A stretch of DNA of 64,000 nt from Pectinophora gossypiella (taxonomy: Eukaryota; Arthropoda; Insecta; Lepidoptera; Gelechiidae). Positions 1 through 9,997 of the stretch are shown here, piece after piece. A model generated the notes under the pieces. The model searched no databases. It was not told where the DNA came from and saw only the letters and a list, made by a program, of their open reading frames with translations. Location: NCBI RefSeq assembly GCF_024362695.1, contig NW_026063294.1, forward strand, positions 1 to 64,000, in the 5' to 3' direction. Position 1 is the stretch's first letter, and each line of letters begins with the position of its first letter. The position numbers and the translations under genes were made by a program.

Positions 1-2863
1 TTGCGCAAATGAGAGGCGCCCCTTCCAAAGAAGGAGTGACTCGTCAATTGCTATATTTTGCTCAAGAACGTATAAAGACTTAAATTTTTTGTTTAGGTGC
101 TCAATGATGGGCATGATTTTATCAAGTTTGGTGGACGGCACGGGCAAAGTGGTATTGTCTATAAAATGGAGACAACGTTTGATGATGACGAAACGGTTAT
201 AAGTCATTATTTCTTTAAAATTGCCTATTTGGAGTTCTCCAATCGCGGGATACCAATATTCTCTCTCCACATAATCTATAACCAGTGACTGTAACATTAA
301 AACTGCTAAAAACCGTAGGATTTCGTCACTGGTCACGTCTTTCCAACGGCTTAATCTAGAATTTTTCTTGGATGGTATGGTTGACATTATTAGCTGAGCA
401 CCGTAGCGGTTGGTTTCGCGCACGATGTGAGCAATAATATCAGCATCCCAAATCTTGAAAAAAACATCTAAGGGAATTAAATCGGCGTTATCAAACGTTG
501 GTCCAGTAGATGGCACAGTAAATGCTTCCCTGACAGACTCAAAATTTTCCGGCTCGCCTCGCCAGTCAAATTGAAGCAATCCACTTCCGATCCCACCACG
601 TTCCGAAGCTCTTGGTCGGCAGCATTGTCCAGCTCCTGTATCGCCTCATCTAACTCTTGTTCAGCAATACTGTCTAAGTCCATCGGAAAATCACCGATTT
701 GTTTAGGTTTCAAGGAAATATCGATCATACCGACCATAATATCCGCCAACTCATCTTCATCTATTTCGCTGCCTTCGCCAGGCTCTATGAAGTCTCGCTC
801 TATATCGATATCGACGTCTGTTGTAAGTAAGAAATAAATTATTTTAGGATTTGGTTCACCCTATCATCTTATGGAGGCGATACATGAAATTCAAATAAAA
901 CTTTAAGTTACCCATATCGTAATTGCTTCTTCCAGAGCCAGGCGCTGTTTGAGTGCCGGTAGAAGCTGAAACAGTTATAAATTTTTAGAAAGTAAGTTGA
1001 AAGGAAAAGAAATATAGGTATTTTTTAAATAATATCATATCAACTAACAAGGTGTAAACCCCAGGAATTCTATCTCAGCTGGCAAGATATTTTGAGGCGA
1101 TGCAGTACCCTGGATGATCCCCGTTGAGGGCGAAAATTGGATCTTGCGTTTCCTGTCAATAAAAAATTGTAGAAACTGTAAATTTTGTTTATAATTTGTT
1201 TTAGAATCGGCAAAAATTAATTTATTACAGAAACAGAATAACCTACTTTGCTTGAGATGGGGTCCCTGCAGAAGGAACGGCCTTTAGGAGGGGAGGGCAT
1301 ATCTCCTCATCCTGGGTGATTTCTGGAAGAAAATATCCGGCAGGTGTGCCCTCGATGTCATCATCCTCATCCTCCTGCTCCGCGGTGGTAACTGGAATAA
1401 AAAAATAAATAAAGTATTACGTAAGCCGGAGCAAAAACTAACTCTGCTATAAGAAGTTTTAGCCTTACCTGTAAAATGCTGTGGCGGGCTTATAGAGCCG
1501 GCAGGTGTGCCTTCGATGTCATCATCCTCATCCTCCTGCTCCGCGGTGATAACTGGAATAAAAAAAATAAATAAAGTATTGCGTAAGCCGGAGCAAAACC
1601 TGACATCTGCTATAAGAAGTTTTAGCCTTACCTGTAACATGCTGTGGCGGGCTTATGGAGCCGGCAGGTGTGCCCTCGATGTCATCATCCTCATTCCTGC
1701 TCCGCGGTGGTAACTGGAATAGAAAAATAAATAAAGTAGTACGTAAGCCGGAGCAAAAACTGTCATCTGCTTTAAGAAGTTTTAGCCTTACCTGTAACAT
1801 GCTGTGGCGGGCTTATGGAGCCGGCAGGTGTGCCTTCGATGTCATCCTCATGCTCCTGCTCCGCGGTGATATCTAGAATTTAACAACGAGGATATTTACT
1901 AGAGAGAATGAACACAACATAATATGCCTAACTTTAAACATGATTGAGTTTAACTCTGTTACGAATTCTAGGTTTTGACTCAAATGAGATTTTGACAGAT
2001 GAATGAAGTACCTACGGAAATATTATTAATAAAGTATTATACATTTACCAATCGGGCGTTGCTGTTGCAATTCCCACGGCTGACGTATACGTGGAGGGGG
2101 ACAGTTGGTACCCCAGGTAAAAGTGGGCATGGCCTCCACATCCGCGAGTCTTCACTGCCTCTTCCTTTGCCCTTTCCCTTTCCTCTTCCTCTTCTGTAAA
2201 TAAATAAAAAAATGTTGACCTGATACCATGCACATGTTCAACCAAACAAGCTTATGAGCAGTTAAAACATTGAATTTATTTCTAACTTTACTTACTGTGG
2301 TTCTGGAGCATCTGGCATTTTAAAATTGCCTACTTGCTTTGCATCGCGTAGCCTGGACAGTCCTTTTTTTGATTCTCAGACAGCAACTTTTCATGTTTTT
2401 TATCCTTATGCCTTGCCATCTTGGCGACTTTCAATTGCTCTGTCAATGAAGTAGGCCTAAAATCCAAAATTTTATGAATGAATGTTACTGGAACAATTAT
2501 ATACAATAAAGTTAATTTATTTAGATTTTACCGTTGTGAAATTCCAGATGGGCCTGGAGAAGGTTCCACTGCTGGCACTTCTACGTTTTCATCTCCAAGA
2601 CTAAACATAAAAAAATATTTTAGTGAATGTCGGAAGTTTTACTTACAATTAATGATTTAGTTTGAATTTAATATTGCTTACGGTGGAAAAGACAAAGATC
2701 GGGCACAGCGTGGCCTACGGCCACCCCTACTACCACTGACACCGTTCCGACCACCACCTCGAGCACCTCCGCGACCTCTCGCCGCTCCCAAGCCCCGACG
2801 TGGTCTCATAGCACCCTGACCACTTTGGCTTACAATTTCTGTATCACATGCAATAAAAAACAA
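1..2863 (-). pseudogene. piggyBac-like transposase, multi-exon, 3' end beyond window
   Basis: The last visible exon (below 1 to 817, minus) reads as a piggyBac DDE transposase. It has an acidic N-terminal part, then FDWRGEP, RWKDVTSDEILRFLAVLMLQ and finally IDESLLLWKGRL, which carries the first catalytic Asp near base 40. The remaining Asp residues and the Cys-rich tail lie outside the window. Upstream exons with good splice sites run to about 2842: 912-965, 1060-1152 (RKRK nuclear-signal-like), 1247-1391, the repeated exons, and an Arg/Gly-rich exon at about 2684-2842. The acidic part (ending SEVDCF) and the FDWRGEP part are in different frames near 575-590, so there is a small frameshift, and one exon phase does not match. 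This is a decayed transposon gene, organised like the piggyBac at 33.5-38.8 kb. Family is clear; exon details are inferred. Confidence 0.8.
1247..1872 (-). repeat. tandemly multiplied micro-exon array of the piggyBac-like gene
   Basis: Four exon-intron units of about 155-160 bp lie head to tail. On the minus strand each exon (1792-1872, 1632-1713, 1469-1552, and the longer 1247-1391) starts after TTCCAG or TTCTAG and encodes AEQEDEDDDIEGTPAG-like residues. The first three end in CA(T/C)(G/T)TTACAG before GTAAGGCTAA, and the last before GTAGGT. The repeated exons are phase 1 at both ends, so adding or skipping one keeps frame. The second copy has a 2-nt deletion and the first a 3-nt deletion in the acidic run. 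The introns are as similar as the exons, which indicates recent unequal duplication. Confidence 0.75.
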
Positions 2864-3817
2864 AAAACCAAATAGAAGACAAAAAAAAAATAAAAACCAG
2901 CAGCAAGCATTTCACATTCACAAGCGGTAAAATTTAATAATATGGTCAATTTCGGACAAGCGTATAGAAAAAAAACCAGTCCGGAACGCACGATTACTCC
3001 GTCAGCACCTAACCTTAACTGCATATAAATAAAAAAACATTCAAAAACATTTTAAATAAGCCAAAGTAACGTTAAATATATTTTCCGGATTTCGGTCCCG
3101 CGATCTCACGGTGTGCACGTAGCCTTATATGCACCATTAACACTTGTTAGTCAGATTTTAATATTTCTGACTCAAAAATGCTTCTAATTTTAACGTCCCG
3201 GCTAGAATTTACATGATCATAACGTTAATAATCATTTTGATAGTATTTAGAATTATAATACAACCCAAATACATCAAAATTGAAGATAAAACTATTACGT
3301 TAGCCGGGAAGCGCGCGCCAAAAATATACCGTCAACTTTATCGGGTTCAGAAAAGGACAAATTTTATGTTTCACGCTGAAAACTTTATTTCTACAGTTTA
3401 GTAGTTTACTTACCTTGATAATAATAAAAATCCAAGTAAAAATACTCACCGTAAGTATTTAAATTCTTCACAAATCGGCACAACACATAATCACAGCACT
3501 CGCGAACCACACATTCGAAAATGTCAACTTCAACTTTGTTTTTTTTTAATTTTTTTCTAGGAATGGAATACGGTTTTATGGTTTTAGTTGGTTGGAAATT
3601 TATCAAAGAAGCAGGATAGATATATATAAACACGCTAATGAACGAGGAAGACGGATATAATTCATAAAACTAGAGAAAGGTCTAGTCGAAAGCGCTTGTA
3701 GACCACTAGTCCACACGGGCAATTTAAGCACAGGTAATCTTGTAGACTAGTGGTCTACGGGGCATATTAGGTGCAGAAAGTGTGTAGACTGGTAGTTTTA
3801 CGGAGCAATCAAGCGGC
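2864..3817. other. AT-rich spacer with GTAGAC-type inverted motifs
   Basis: No convincing gene. Three related short palindromic motifs occur at 3698-3714 (GTAGACCACTAGTCCAC), 3742-3758 (GTAGACTAGTGGTCTAC) and 3784-3801. They lie upstream of the minus-strand piggyBac-like gene and could be subterminal transposase-binding repeats or the end of that element, but no matching terminus is visible because the other end is outside the window. A 62-codon ORF at 3213-3401 is Ile-rich and looks like chance. Confidence 0.35.
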
Positions 3818-4772
3818 TATACCTGATAACATTTACCTTGCTTTGGAGGCCTTCCTTCAGTGTACTTCTGTAGTTCCATTCCATAGATAGGTACATTACT
3901 TTTGTAGTAATTTTAAGTCTTTCAGGTCAAAAGGATAAGAAGAAGCAGGCAGTGCAGCCTGCACTGCGCGCCTGGTAGGAGTCATTACAGTTTTGACACA
4001 CACAGAGCTAGGTATGTGTTGATGTTACACGTTAATCGTTAATATCACTGGCACTGCATTGTTTCAAGCATCCACCACACGGTCCAGTTGAAAGTAGTGT
4101 TTAAGATTGACACAATTAGATTGTCCTCTTAGATAAATGTTTGGATTAACTTTGAAGATGATACTCATGCCAGAGACATCATCATACCAGCTAAGAGTCT
4201 TTTGTTTCGATGGGGCCTCCTCGCAGTCTTCTTTCTTTTACTGGTCTTGGGCGGTAAACGACGTAAAACAAATATTTCTCGTTGATCCTTCTATTTGTAT
4301 ATTTAGAAGGTTCTTTATCGCTATTTAAGCTATTTTGAGAGCGGCAAGGTCTTCCTAATGATCTGCAGGTGAAATCAGTGGCCGGAATTCACAAAAAGCG
4401 CCGAAAAACTGATTCATGTACTTAATTTTAAGAAGTTTAATTTTATCCGGCAAGTTTAGAAAACCGTATAAAATTAATTTAGAATAAGAGTTTAACGTCA
4501 AATGAAATGTTTGCTAGAATAGCTTTTTGTCGCCTAAACCTAAATTGAGTAATTTAGAAACGTCATTCCTAAATTTAAGATTAGGCGTCAACTAAAATGT
4601 GCCGCCAGAATGCAAATCCAGTTTTTGACATTTAAACCGTAATCTTAGCTAATTTAAATTTAAGTTTGCCTTCCGGAATCGGCACCAATATAAAATAATA
4701 TAAAATAATAAAATTATATGACTCTTTTAATCATTATAATTTTAGCTATATTAGGTGACATTCATTGCCACT

Positions 4773-5459
4773 ATGAAGTTTATTAAACAACCGGATTCGT
4801 TGCAAATTGACACTTTTTGTTTAGACACGCAAAACAAAAATATCCGTCATGGTAAACTATTACCTAATACAATCAGGTGTATAGTGTGCGGACCTTCTAA
4901 TTGCGGGAAAACAAATCTTGTTATTGGTCTTCTTTTGCATAAGGATGGGTTGCAATTTAAAAATGTTTACGTGTATTCAAAAACATTAGATCAACCAAAA
5001 TACATATTTTTGGAAAAAGTCCTAGACATGGTGCCCAGTGTCTCATTTTCAAAATATAAGGATAGTGAAGAAGTTCTCAGCCCCCAGGATGCTAAACCAA
5101 ATTCAATAATTATATTTGATGTCGTAGCGTGTGAAAATCAGAATAACATGCGAGATTATTTTGCGATGGGTAGGCATCGAAACATAGATTCGTTTTATTT
5201 AAATCAAACTTACAGTAAGGTTCCAAAACAACTAGTACGAGCCAATGCTAATTTGATTATTCTGTTTAAGCAAGATGAAATAAATATGAAACACGTTTAT
5301 GATGAACACGTTAACACAGATATGTCCTGGAAAGAGTTCCGTGAAATGTGTTCTAAAATATGGAGTGAACCATATAGTTATTTGGTGATCAATAAAGATT
5401 GTCAGAAAAATGAAGGATGTTATAGAAATAAATTTGACAGTTTCGTATTTTTTTATTGA
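4773..5459 (+). CDS. Polinton/Maverick-type packaging ATPase (FtsK/HerA-A32 family), copy 1
   Basis: A 228-residue ORF from ATG 4773; the frame is open further to a GTG at 4755. Residues about 45-52 form a Walker A loop, GPSNCGKT. A Walker B-like strand follows, IIIFDVVACE, at about residues 115-124. The segment RDYFAMGRHRNIDSFYLNQT and the later RANANLIILFKQDE match the sensor region and conserved helix of insect Polinton packaging ATPases. In that family the protein pumps DNA into capsids. Typical Polinton partners (polymerase B, integrase, capsid genes) are absent, so this is an isolated fragment of an endogenous element. Walker B reads FDVV where FDD is usual, which may weaken catalysis. 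The ORF is uninterrupted and kept in both cassette copies. Confidence 0.8.
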   Translation: MKFIKQPDSLQIDTFCLDTQNKNIRHGKLLPNTIRCIVCGPSNCGKTNLVIGLLLHKDGLQFKNVYVYSKTLDQPKYIFLEKVLDMVPSVSFSKYKDSEEVLSPQDAKPNSIIIFDVVACENQNNMRDYFAMGRHRNIDSFYLNQTYSKVPKQLVRANANLIILFKQDEINMKHVYDEHVNTDMSWKEFREMCSKIWSEPYSYLVINKDCQKNEGCYRNKFDSFVFFY

Positions 5460-5552
5460 TCATATCATTTTTCTGATATATAATGTGATGTTACTTGGTA
5501 AATCGGGTTATTTTGCCTAAAGATTTAGCAGAAGCACAAACTTATTTTCATA

Positions 5553-5759
5553 ATGGAAGCTTGTTTAAAACGCCAAATAGTCAATGCAGCAGAAGCTGTT
5601 AAAAAAAAGGTTAAGAAATTGCGAAACATTAATAATAATATATCGTTTATTTCAGATTTAAAAATCCATACATTAAAAAAAAATATACCACAAACAATTA
5701 AAATAGTAAAAGTCAAATTCAAATTACAAAATAAACAATTAAAAATTAAAAATCAATAA
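5553..5759 (+). CDS. small Lys-rich ORF downstream of the ATPase, probably truncated, copy 1
   Basis: Sixty-eight codons from ATG at 5553, 93 bp after the ATPase stop and on the same strand. It begins MEACLKRQIVNAAEAVKKKV, a helical, basic N-terminus like that of short hypothetical proteins found beside the ATPase in insect Polinton-like elements (recalled family resemblance, not checked). The sequence then becomes a low-complexity run of Lys, Ile and Asn and ends where a LINE fragment begins at about 5775. The natural C-terminus has therefore probably been lost to that insertion. Confidence 0.45.
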   Translation: MEACLKRQIVNAAEAVKKKVKKLRNINNNISFISDLKIHTLKKNIPQTIKIVKVKFKLQNKQLKIKNQ

Positions 5760-5790
5760 ATAAAAATCAATAAATAAAAACGAAGTGGTC

Positions 5791-6147
5791 CTATGCGGTA
5801 TGGCGGCCTATCCACACCTTAAGAAAAGGCGAGTCCCACCGGTCCACCAACGCCCTCAGGATGCCGTTAGGGCTGTCGCGCGCCCTCGCTAGAAAGGAAG
5901 CGCATCGCTTTCTAATAATGGCTGCAAAGCCGTCAATATGCGCTACCGCGAACATTCCCGACGCACTACAACGCCGCGGCAGCCCCATCAGGACCCTGAA
6001 CGCGTTGTTGTATTGGACGCGCAGGTCGCCGTATGCCCGTCGCGTACAGTCAGCCCACAGGCTGCACGTGTAGAAGCTCTGACAATACGCCTTGAAAAGC
6101 GTTACTTTTACTTGAGAACTACATCGTGCGAACCTGCGAGCCAACAT
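5791..6147 (-). pseudogene. LINE reverse-transcriptase C-terminal fragment, copy 1
   Basis: 118 codons on the minus strand. Motifs LFKAYCQSFYTCSLW, LRVQYNNAFRVLMGLP and FLARARDSPNGILRALVDR are typical of the region after the reverse-transcriptase domain in insect non-LTR retrotransposons. The catalytic RT and endonuclease parts are missing, so this is a 5'-truncated insertion. It sits against the 3' end of the small Lys-rich ORF and is carried in both cassette copies. Confidence 0.75.
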
Positions 6148-6264
6148 ATTACAACGTATAACACCATATTACAACATTGAAACCGAAAATGAAAAAGCTT
6201 TGAAATCTGTATTCAGACCTATAATAAAAATTTAGAAAAAATAGAAAATTAATTATTCAAATGT

Positions 6265-6375
6265 TCGGGCCCATCGATAACCCTGCAGCGCCATCTGTGA
6301 TGTCATAAAATTACGTTGTAAACGTCAAAAATCACTAGATGTCGCTACAAGGCTCGTCTGGTCCGAAATGCTTCG
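6265..6375 (-). repeat. short interspersed repeat (about 110 bp), copy 1 of 3
   Basis: Begins TTCGGGCCCATCGATAACCC and includes CAGCGCCATCTGTGATG, ACTAGATGTCGCTACAAGG and TCCGAAATGCTTCGT. The same order occurs at 18482-18593 (inside cassette copy 2) and, more diverged, at 24571-24697, where no BTB sequence follows. It is therefore an independent repeat that adjoins and supplies the odd tail of the truncated BTB frame. The orientation given is nominal. Confidence 0.65.
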
Positions 6376-7985
6376 TAACAGTGCTTGAAAATAAGTGCTG
6401 CATGCAAACAATACTACTTTGTGGGCCTGGAGATGTTTCCCCTCGTCCGCGAGGGTGACATCAACTAATGTTTGCGTGTTCAGCAGCGTTGTCCACATCG
6501 AGATGAAGTTCGGCTGGTGGTTATTCCACCTCAAACTATATTGCTGAGACATCTTCGACACAGTTTTAATGGTTTTCTTATTATATTTATACCGTGGAAT
6601 TGCCAACCTGAGGATGTTGAGGGGCGAGTTGTGGGCCATGCCCTGCAGCGGGAAGTCGACGGGCCGGGAGTCAATATAGCTTACGGGCACGGGGTGCGGT
6701 GGGCAGATGAGCGCCATCTGCTGCTCCTGTTGCGGTACGTCATCCTTGACGAGGTCCCTCGGCGGCGGCGGCGTCGTGCGCTCTCGTTTGATGCGGCTCT
6801 TGATGCTCGGCCGGTTGTTGGGGTAGCCCTTCTTTTTGTATTCGAGCCATAGAGTGTGGTTGTTGACGCCGAAAAGGCGCGCGGCCTTGCAAAAGCCTAT
6901 GCCGCCGAAGCGCACGGCCTCGAGAGAGCGCTAGAAGTTTTCCTCGGACCGTGGGTTGGTGGCGCGGCGGCGCTTCTGCTGCTGCGGCGGCTGCTCGGGT
7001 GCGGCGGCAGCGTCCGCCACGCAGCTGGGTCCTGGCGAGGGGCCTGCCACGCCGCCCACTCCGCCCACGCCACCAACGCCGAGCGCCTGCCCGTACTCGC
7101 TCAGCCCCGCGTTCATGTACTGGCTCATGTTGTTCATATAAAAAAAACAAATAAACTGTAAAAAATAAATAAATAAATGTACATCGCCTCGCCCTGCAGA
7201 CCGGTGCTACCCAAGCACGCATTCGAGTACCGCGGGTACGTATGATCCATCATACTCCACTGTCCTCCTTGAGCCATTCCTGTGTTACCCCCCATTCCCA
7301 ATTGTTCCAAGTATTTTGTGCTTCGGATGTTTGTTGGGAACCGTCGACGGCCCTGTCGTCGTGATACTCCCGGCTGCGCCGCTGCGGCACCGAGCTCAAC
7401 GTGATCGCGTCGCCGCGCACCACATTCACCGATGGGCCGGACTCCTCGCGGCCCTCTTCCTCCACCATCTGCCCCGAGCCTGCCGAACTCCTCCTTCGCC
7501 CCCGTTTCCGCCTCGGCAAAATGCTTGGCGAGGCAGCGTGTCGCTGCGAGATAACGGAGTCGGTAGGGAAGTCAGCGGACGTGCCCTGTGACCGCGTTAG
7601 CAGTGTCGAGTCCGGCATCTCCGTCAGACCCTTTATCTTTAGAGTTTTCGCTGTATCCAGCACCTGTGGGAGCTGTTCCTTTGTGACATTAACTTCGCCG
7701 TAATACATAAAATCGGCCATTGTTCGCAGATCTGCGAAAGTGACATCTTTCAGGATCACGATCGGATGCCGAGACGGGTTGTACATAAACAGTGCCTGAA
7801 AATAAGTGCTGCATGCAGACAATACTACTTTGTGGGCCTGTAGATGTTTCCGCTCGGCCGCGAGGGTGACATCAACTAATGTTTGCGTGTTCAGCAGCGT
7901 TGTGAACATCGAGATGAAGTTCGGCTGGTGGTTGTTCCACCTCAAAGTATATTGCCGAGACATCTTCGACACAGTTTTAATGGTT
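6325..7985 (-). pseudogene. intronless BTB/POZ plus pipsqueak-HTH transcription factor pseudogene with a second truncated BTB, copy 1
   Basis: Minus strand. First a full BTB domain (about 7966-7640): RQYTLRWNNHQPNF, LVDVTLAAERKHLQAHKVVL, ACSTYFQALF, IKGLTEMPD. A low-complexity linker follows, then a pipsqueak helix-turn-helix: RFGGIGFCKAARLFGVNN, LWLEYKKKGYPNNRPSIKSR. A second, truncated BTB (MSQQYSLRWNNHQPNF) ends at YFQAL and runs into the short repeat above. Such proteins are nuclear DNA-binding regulators in insects. Breaks seen: a frameshift around 7320-7350, AT-rich filler at about 7140-7185, and a TAG just after SEENF (about 6931-6933) where a Gln is usual. No introns separate the domains. 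It resembles rib/lov/bab-type psq proteins; the exact parent gene is not recognised. Confidence 0.75.
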
Positions 7986-8055
7986 TTTTTATTATATTTT
8001 CTTTATGTCGCGGGAGTGACGGACGTCCGACGTAAGCCGAAGTCGGTATGGATAT

Positions 8056-8790
8056 ATCAATATATCCTAAATAGAATAAATCTAAAGAGAAGTTATTTTT
8101 TGTCTGTCTGTCTGTCTTTCTGTATGTTCCTTATAGAAACAAAAACTACTAGACGGATTTTGACGAAACTTGGTACAATTATTCTTCATACTACTGGGCA
8201 GGTTAAAGTATACTTTTCATTACGCTACAATTAATAGGCGCAAAGAAGTGAAGGGAAATTTTGGGAAAACGGGAGAAGTTACTGCATTTTTTAAGCTTCC
8301 GTCGCGTGTGCAGCCTTAATGGTTAATGTTACATAGAAATCATGTATGACGGAAATATCTTCTAAATATATACGTCGTAGCAGTGGTGTCAGAAAGGGTC
8401 GGCGTTAGAAGACAATAATGGCCATCATTAGTATCACAATCATTTTATTTACTTCCACATAGTTTTTGTATTACGATTAGATAAAGTCACAGCATAAGGT
8501 TCACACCCACGGCAAAATCACGGTATTTGTAACGGTTACACAGTTTCTCGAAATCTAGCGCGCCTAAGAACGTTAGCGCGAAGGGGCCCTCCACCACCCA
8601 TGGTTCCTATATTCGGACCGAATCATCGCGACATGTGTACGTACTTGTTAGGTGCTCTTTTCCGATCACATTTCTTGACGTCCCTACAAGTTATAGGTGA
8701 GCGACTATAGCACTCCACTTTCCGATCGTAATTATTCGACACGTCCGCTCATGACGATGGTTAGCGGTAGACTACCCGACTAGAACGGCA
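8056..8790. other. repeat-like spacer with a GTCT microsatellite
   Basis: Follows the cassette boundary. It contains a short (GTCT)n run at 8100-8117 followed by ACTACTAGACGGATTTTGACG, a phrase common in insect LINE or Helitron tails. From about 8640 onward, short variants of CCGATC...CACGTCCGCTC repeat, leading into the inverted-repeat element. No ORF of interest. Confidence 0.4.
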
Positions 8791-9079
8791 GTGCACGTCC
8801 GCTCAACACGACGACTCTGTAGTGACTCCCGACTTCACCCCGCTCTGGTCGTACGCCACCTCTCGTCGGAGCGTTGCAACTTCATGACGGAAGTGTTGCC
8901 ACTTCATCATAGTGTCTGATTTGATCAATTTCTCTTCTTAATTCATAGCTAACTCCGATACGGCCATCCTGCGCGACACACGTCTTCGTGTGTTAATCTC
9001 AAACAATATACTACAGCACAGTATCAAAGTTCGCTCGGTCATTCCTGACCTAACATGAGACTATAAAGGACTCTGCCCG

Positions 9080-9211
9080 AGCTCTATTTGTGACTCAACA
9101 TGAGCTCTACTTGTGACTCTACATGAGCTCTACTTGTGACTCAACATGAGCTCTACTTGTGACTCTACTTGTGACTCTACATGAGCTCTACTTGTGACTC
9201 TACATGAGCTC
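9080..9211 (+). repeat. 23 bp minisatellite
   Basis: About five to six units of TGTGACTCTACATGAGCTCTACT, some with TCAACATG in place of TCTACATG and one shortened. It lies inside the inverted-repeat element. Confidence 0.85.
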
Positions 9212-9325
9212 ACATTACATCATGATAAATCATCAACTAACAATACACGGACCATTGACCAGTATTCACATACACACACAACCAAACTTGAAAATTAAAT
9301 TACTCTTTACACTAAAATCAGCAGA

Positions 9326-9489
9326 GTAACGATATCTCACAACCAGGCATCACTACCACCTAAATCGAGCGGTAGCAACTCATGCCAGTTACACCAAGTG
9401 ACGATATCTCAACACAGTCGTTGCTGCCACCTAAATCGAGCGACAGCAACTCATACCACTTACACCAAGTGACGATATCTCAACACAGC
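9326..9489 (+). repeat. 70 bp tandem repeat
   Basis: ACGATATCTCA recurs at about 9329, 9401 and 9471, each followed by CCACCTAAATCGAGCG, AGCAACTCAT and TACACCAAGTG. There are about two and a half units, inside the inverted-repeat element. Confidence 0.8.
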
Positions 9490-9537
9490 TAGCACACAAA
9501 CTTTACATTTTAGTTGGTAGAATAGTGGTCAATGGGT

Positions 9538-9997
9538 TACACAATTTCTTCTACATCACTAATTTCTAATTCGTTTGACTGATTCTACGGGAGGTCAACT
9601 TGACTTAGAATCAGGTACAATGTCATGACCAAATACAAAGTCAACATGACATCCGGGCCTCGACCGCATACCTGTAGTTTCTGAGACGAGCAGCACAAAA
9701 GTGGCTGCAGCCCCGAACACTACAAGTGCGCAGCTTCCTATCAGAGTTGCTCCGAAACAGGTCAATGGGTTACACAATTTCTTCTACATCACTAATTTCT
9801 AATTCGTGTAGTTTGCCTAATTCTACCGGAGTTCAACATAGACAGATTCAGGTACAATGTCATGACCAAATACAAAGTTAACATGAAATCCGGGCCTCGA
9901 CCGCATACCTGTAGTTTCTAAGACAAGCAGCACAAAAGTGGCTGCAGCCCCGAACACTTCAAGTGCGCAGCTTCCTATCAGAGATGCTCCGAAACAG
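9538..9997 (-). repeat. tandem pair of 223 and 237 bp units
   Basis: Unit 1 (9538-9760) and unit 2 (9761-9997) both run from GTCAATGGGTTACACAATTT to TGCTCCGAAACAG. On the minus strand each contains a hydrophobic open stretch (ALVVFGAAATFVLLV in unit 1) directly followed by a GTATGCGG splice-donor-like site. This could be a duplicated exon or simply chance within a duplicated repeat. No product is assigned. Confidence 0.7.

Larger units (their letters stand above)
3818..8055 (+). repeat. 4.2 kb duplicated cassette, copy 1
   Basis: Starts at TATACCTGATAAC and ends about CGGTATGGATAT. The same sequence recurs in the same orientation at 16035-20333 (offset 12,217, changing by one base near 6230). 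Only scattered substitutions and short indels were seen; the main one is about 59 bp missing here at about 7998, present as CGTGGAATTGCCAACC and following bases in copy 2. Contents in order: an AT-rich leader with a short open frame (4133-4285) ending in a hydrophobic segment and basic tail, a MITE-like stretch (about 4378-4690), the ATPase ORF, a lysine-rich ORF, a LINE fragment and a BTB/psq pseudogene. The high similarity implies a recent copying event. Confidence 0.9.

Noticed and set aside
4773..5759. A complete Polinton/adintovirus.
   Set aside because: No polymerase B, integrase, protease or capsid ORF and no long terminal inverted repeats were found around either ATPase copy.
6472..7222. 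Arg/Ala-rich plus- and minus-strand ORFs over the psq region.
   Set aside because: They are GC-rich shadow frames of the psq domain; the psq frame itself matches a known domain.
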